From the IMG/VR virus record IMGVR_UViG_3300025418_000125, positions 1 through 43,077 of that record: 43,077 bases of DNA; one strand, 5' to 3'. Within the stretch, counting starts at the first letter, position 1. Every line of letters starts with the position of its first letter. A model generated the notes under the pieces. The model ran no database searches and had not been told where the DNA came from. It saw only the letters and a list, made by a program, of their open reading frames with translations. Positions 42,863-43,077 of this stretch are shown here, piece by piece. The translations under genes and the position numbers were made by a program. The stretch comes from a virus.

Positions 42863-43077
42863 ATGGCATATAAAAAGCGTTTTTCCAATTTAACCGGTCA
42901 ACTAGGTCCTATTTCTGGTATCAACAGTAATAAGGGAGCCTGGAATAATGGCATGGGTAGCGAACAAGATGGCGGCTACAACAATAGTGAGTTTGGTTAC
43001 AAGAACTACATGAGCCGTTTACCTGAAGTTTATACAGGACACCCAAACCGTATTGAACGTTATAATCAGTATGAAAT
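42863..43077 (+). CDS. 20: Portal vertex protein gp20, N-terminal part (cut by window edge)
   Basis: The first 71 codons of a gene that runs off the right edge. The N-terminus is basic and Gly/Asn-rich (MAYKKRFSNLTGQLGPISGI), and residues 51-70 read MSRLPEVYTGHPNRIERYNQ followed by YE. The 'LPxxYxGxxNRIERYxQYE' motif is the conserved start of T4-like portal proteins, which form the twelve-subunit DNA entry ring of the head and nucleate capsid assembly. It follows the tape-measure gene by 13 bases. Only the first part is visible, so the length and the rest of the protein cannot be judged. Confidence 0.85.
   Translation, partial: MAYKKRFSNLTGQLGPISGINSNKGAWNNGMGSEQDGGYNNSEFGYKNYMSRLPEVYTGHPNRIERYNQYE

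Noticed and set aside
1-43077. Insertion sequences, integrase, attachment sites
   Set aside because: No transposase or integrase motifs and no long terminal inverted or direct repeats were seen by eye.

Overview
The window is a piece of the genome of a T4-like, contractile-tailed bacteriophage, most like the T4-type myoviruses of marine and fresh waters. The evidence is recognisable T4-family homologues (gp5, gp6, gp25, gp26, gp46, gp47, gp48/54, gp53, gp55 and the start of the gp20 portal), AT-rich sequence, tightly packed or overlapping genes, and T4-type late promoter boxes (variants of TATAAATA). No host genes, integrase, transposon, CRISPR array or tRNA was seen. The host cannot be named from this sequence.

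Layout. (1) 1-3630, minus strand: an accessory block of overlapping genes. It holds a radical SAM protein (cut by the window edge), three GT-A glycosyltransferase-like proteins (two are tandem paralogues), one small unknown gene and one small conserved phage gene. (2) 3667-34037, minus strand: a long tail, baseplate and adhesin block. In transcription order it runs gp48/54-like tube cap, gp53, a large hub-like protein, gp5 spike, gp25, gp6, a giant 5383-residue virion protein, a 55-residue gene missed by simple length cut-offs, a 206-residue paralogue of it, a fibre with a YADLAER motif, and a further virion protein. (3) 34156-38745, plus strand: a nucleic-acid block with late sigma factor gp55, recombination nuclease gp47/gp46 and a PD-(D/E)XK nuclease. 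It is preceded by a sigma70-like promoter. (4) 38746-39285: a 540-base gap rich in perfect hairpins, a candidate structured RNA. (5) 39286-40334, minus strand: gp26-like hub assembly protein and a small partner. (6) 40402-43077, plus strand: a tape-measure-like protein carrying an M15-type peptidase motif, then the start of the portal.

How they work together. The sigma70-like promoter would make gp55 early or mid infection with gp46/47, the recombination-dependent replication nuclease. gp55 would then direct host polymerase to the late boxes in front of the structural genes. The structural genes build a baseplate whose spike lacks a visible lysozyme domain; a wall-cutting peptidase motif sits in the tape measure instead. 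The giant protein carries two different predicted beta-propellers and carbohydrate-binding-like motifs, suggesting the baseplate rim is an elaborate glycan-binding device. The glycosyltransferase and radical SAM genes beside the fibre genes may modify virion or host surface sugars (inference).

The points most worth a second look are the giant double-propeller protein, the hairpin-rich gap at 38768-39112, late promoter boxes placed so close to ATG codons that leaderless mRNAs are predicted, the long extension behind the gp5 needle, and the radical SAM/glycosyltransferase cassette.
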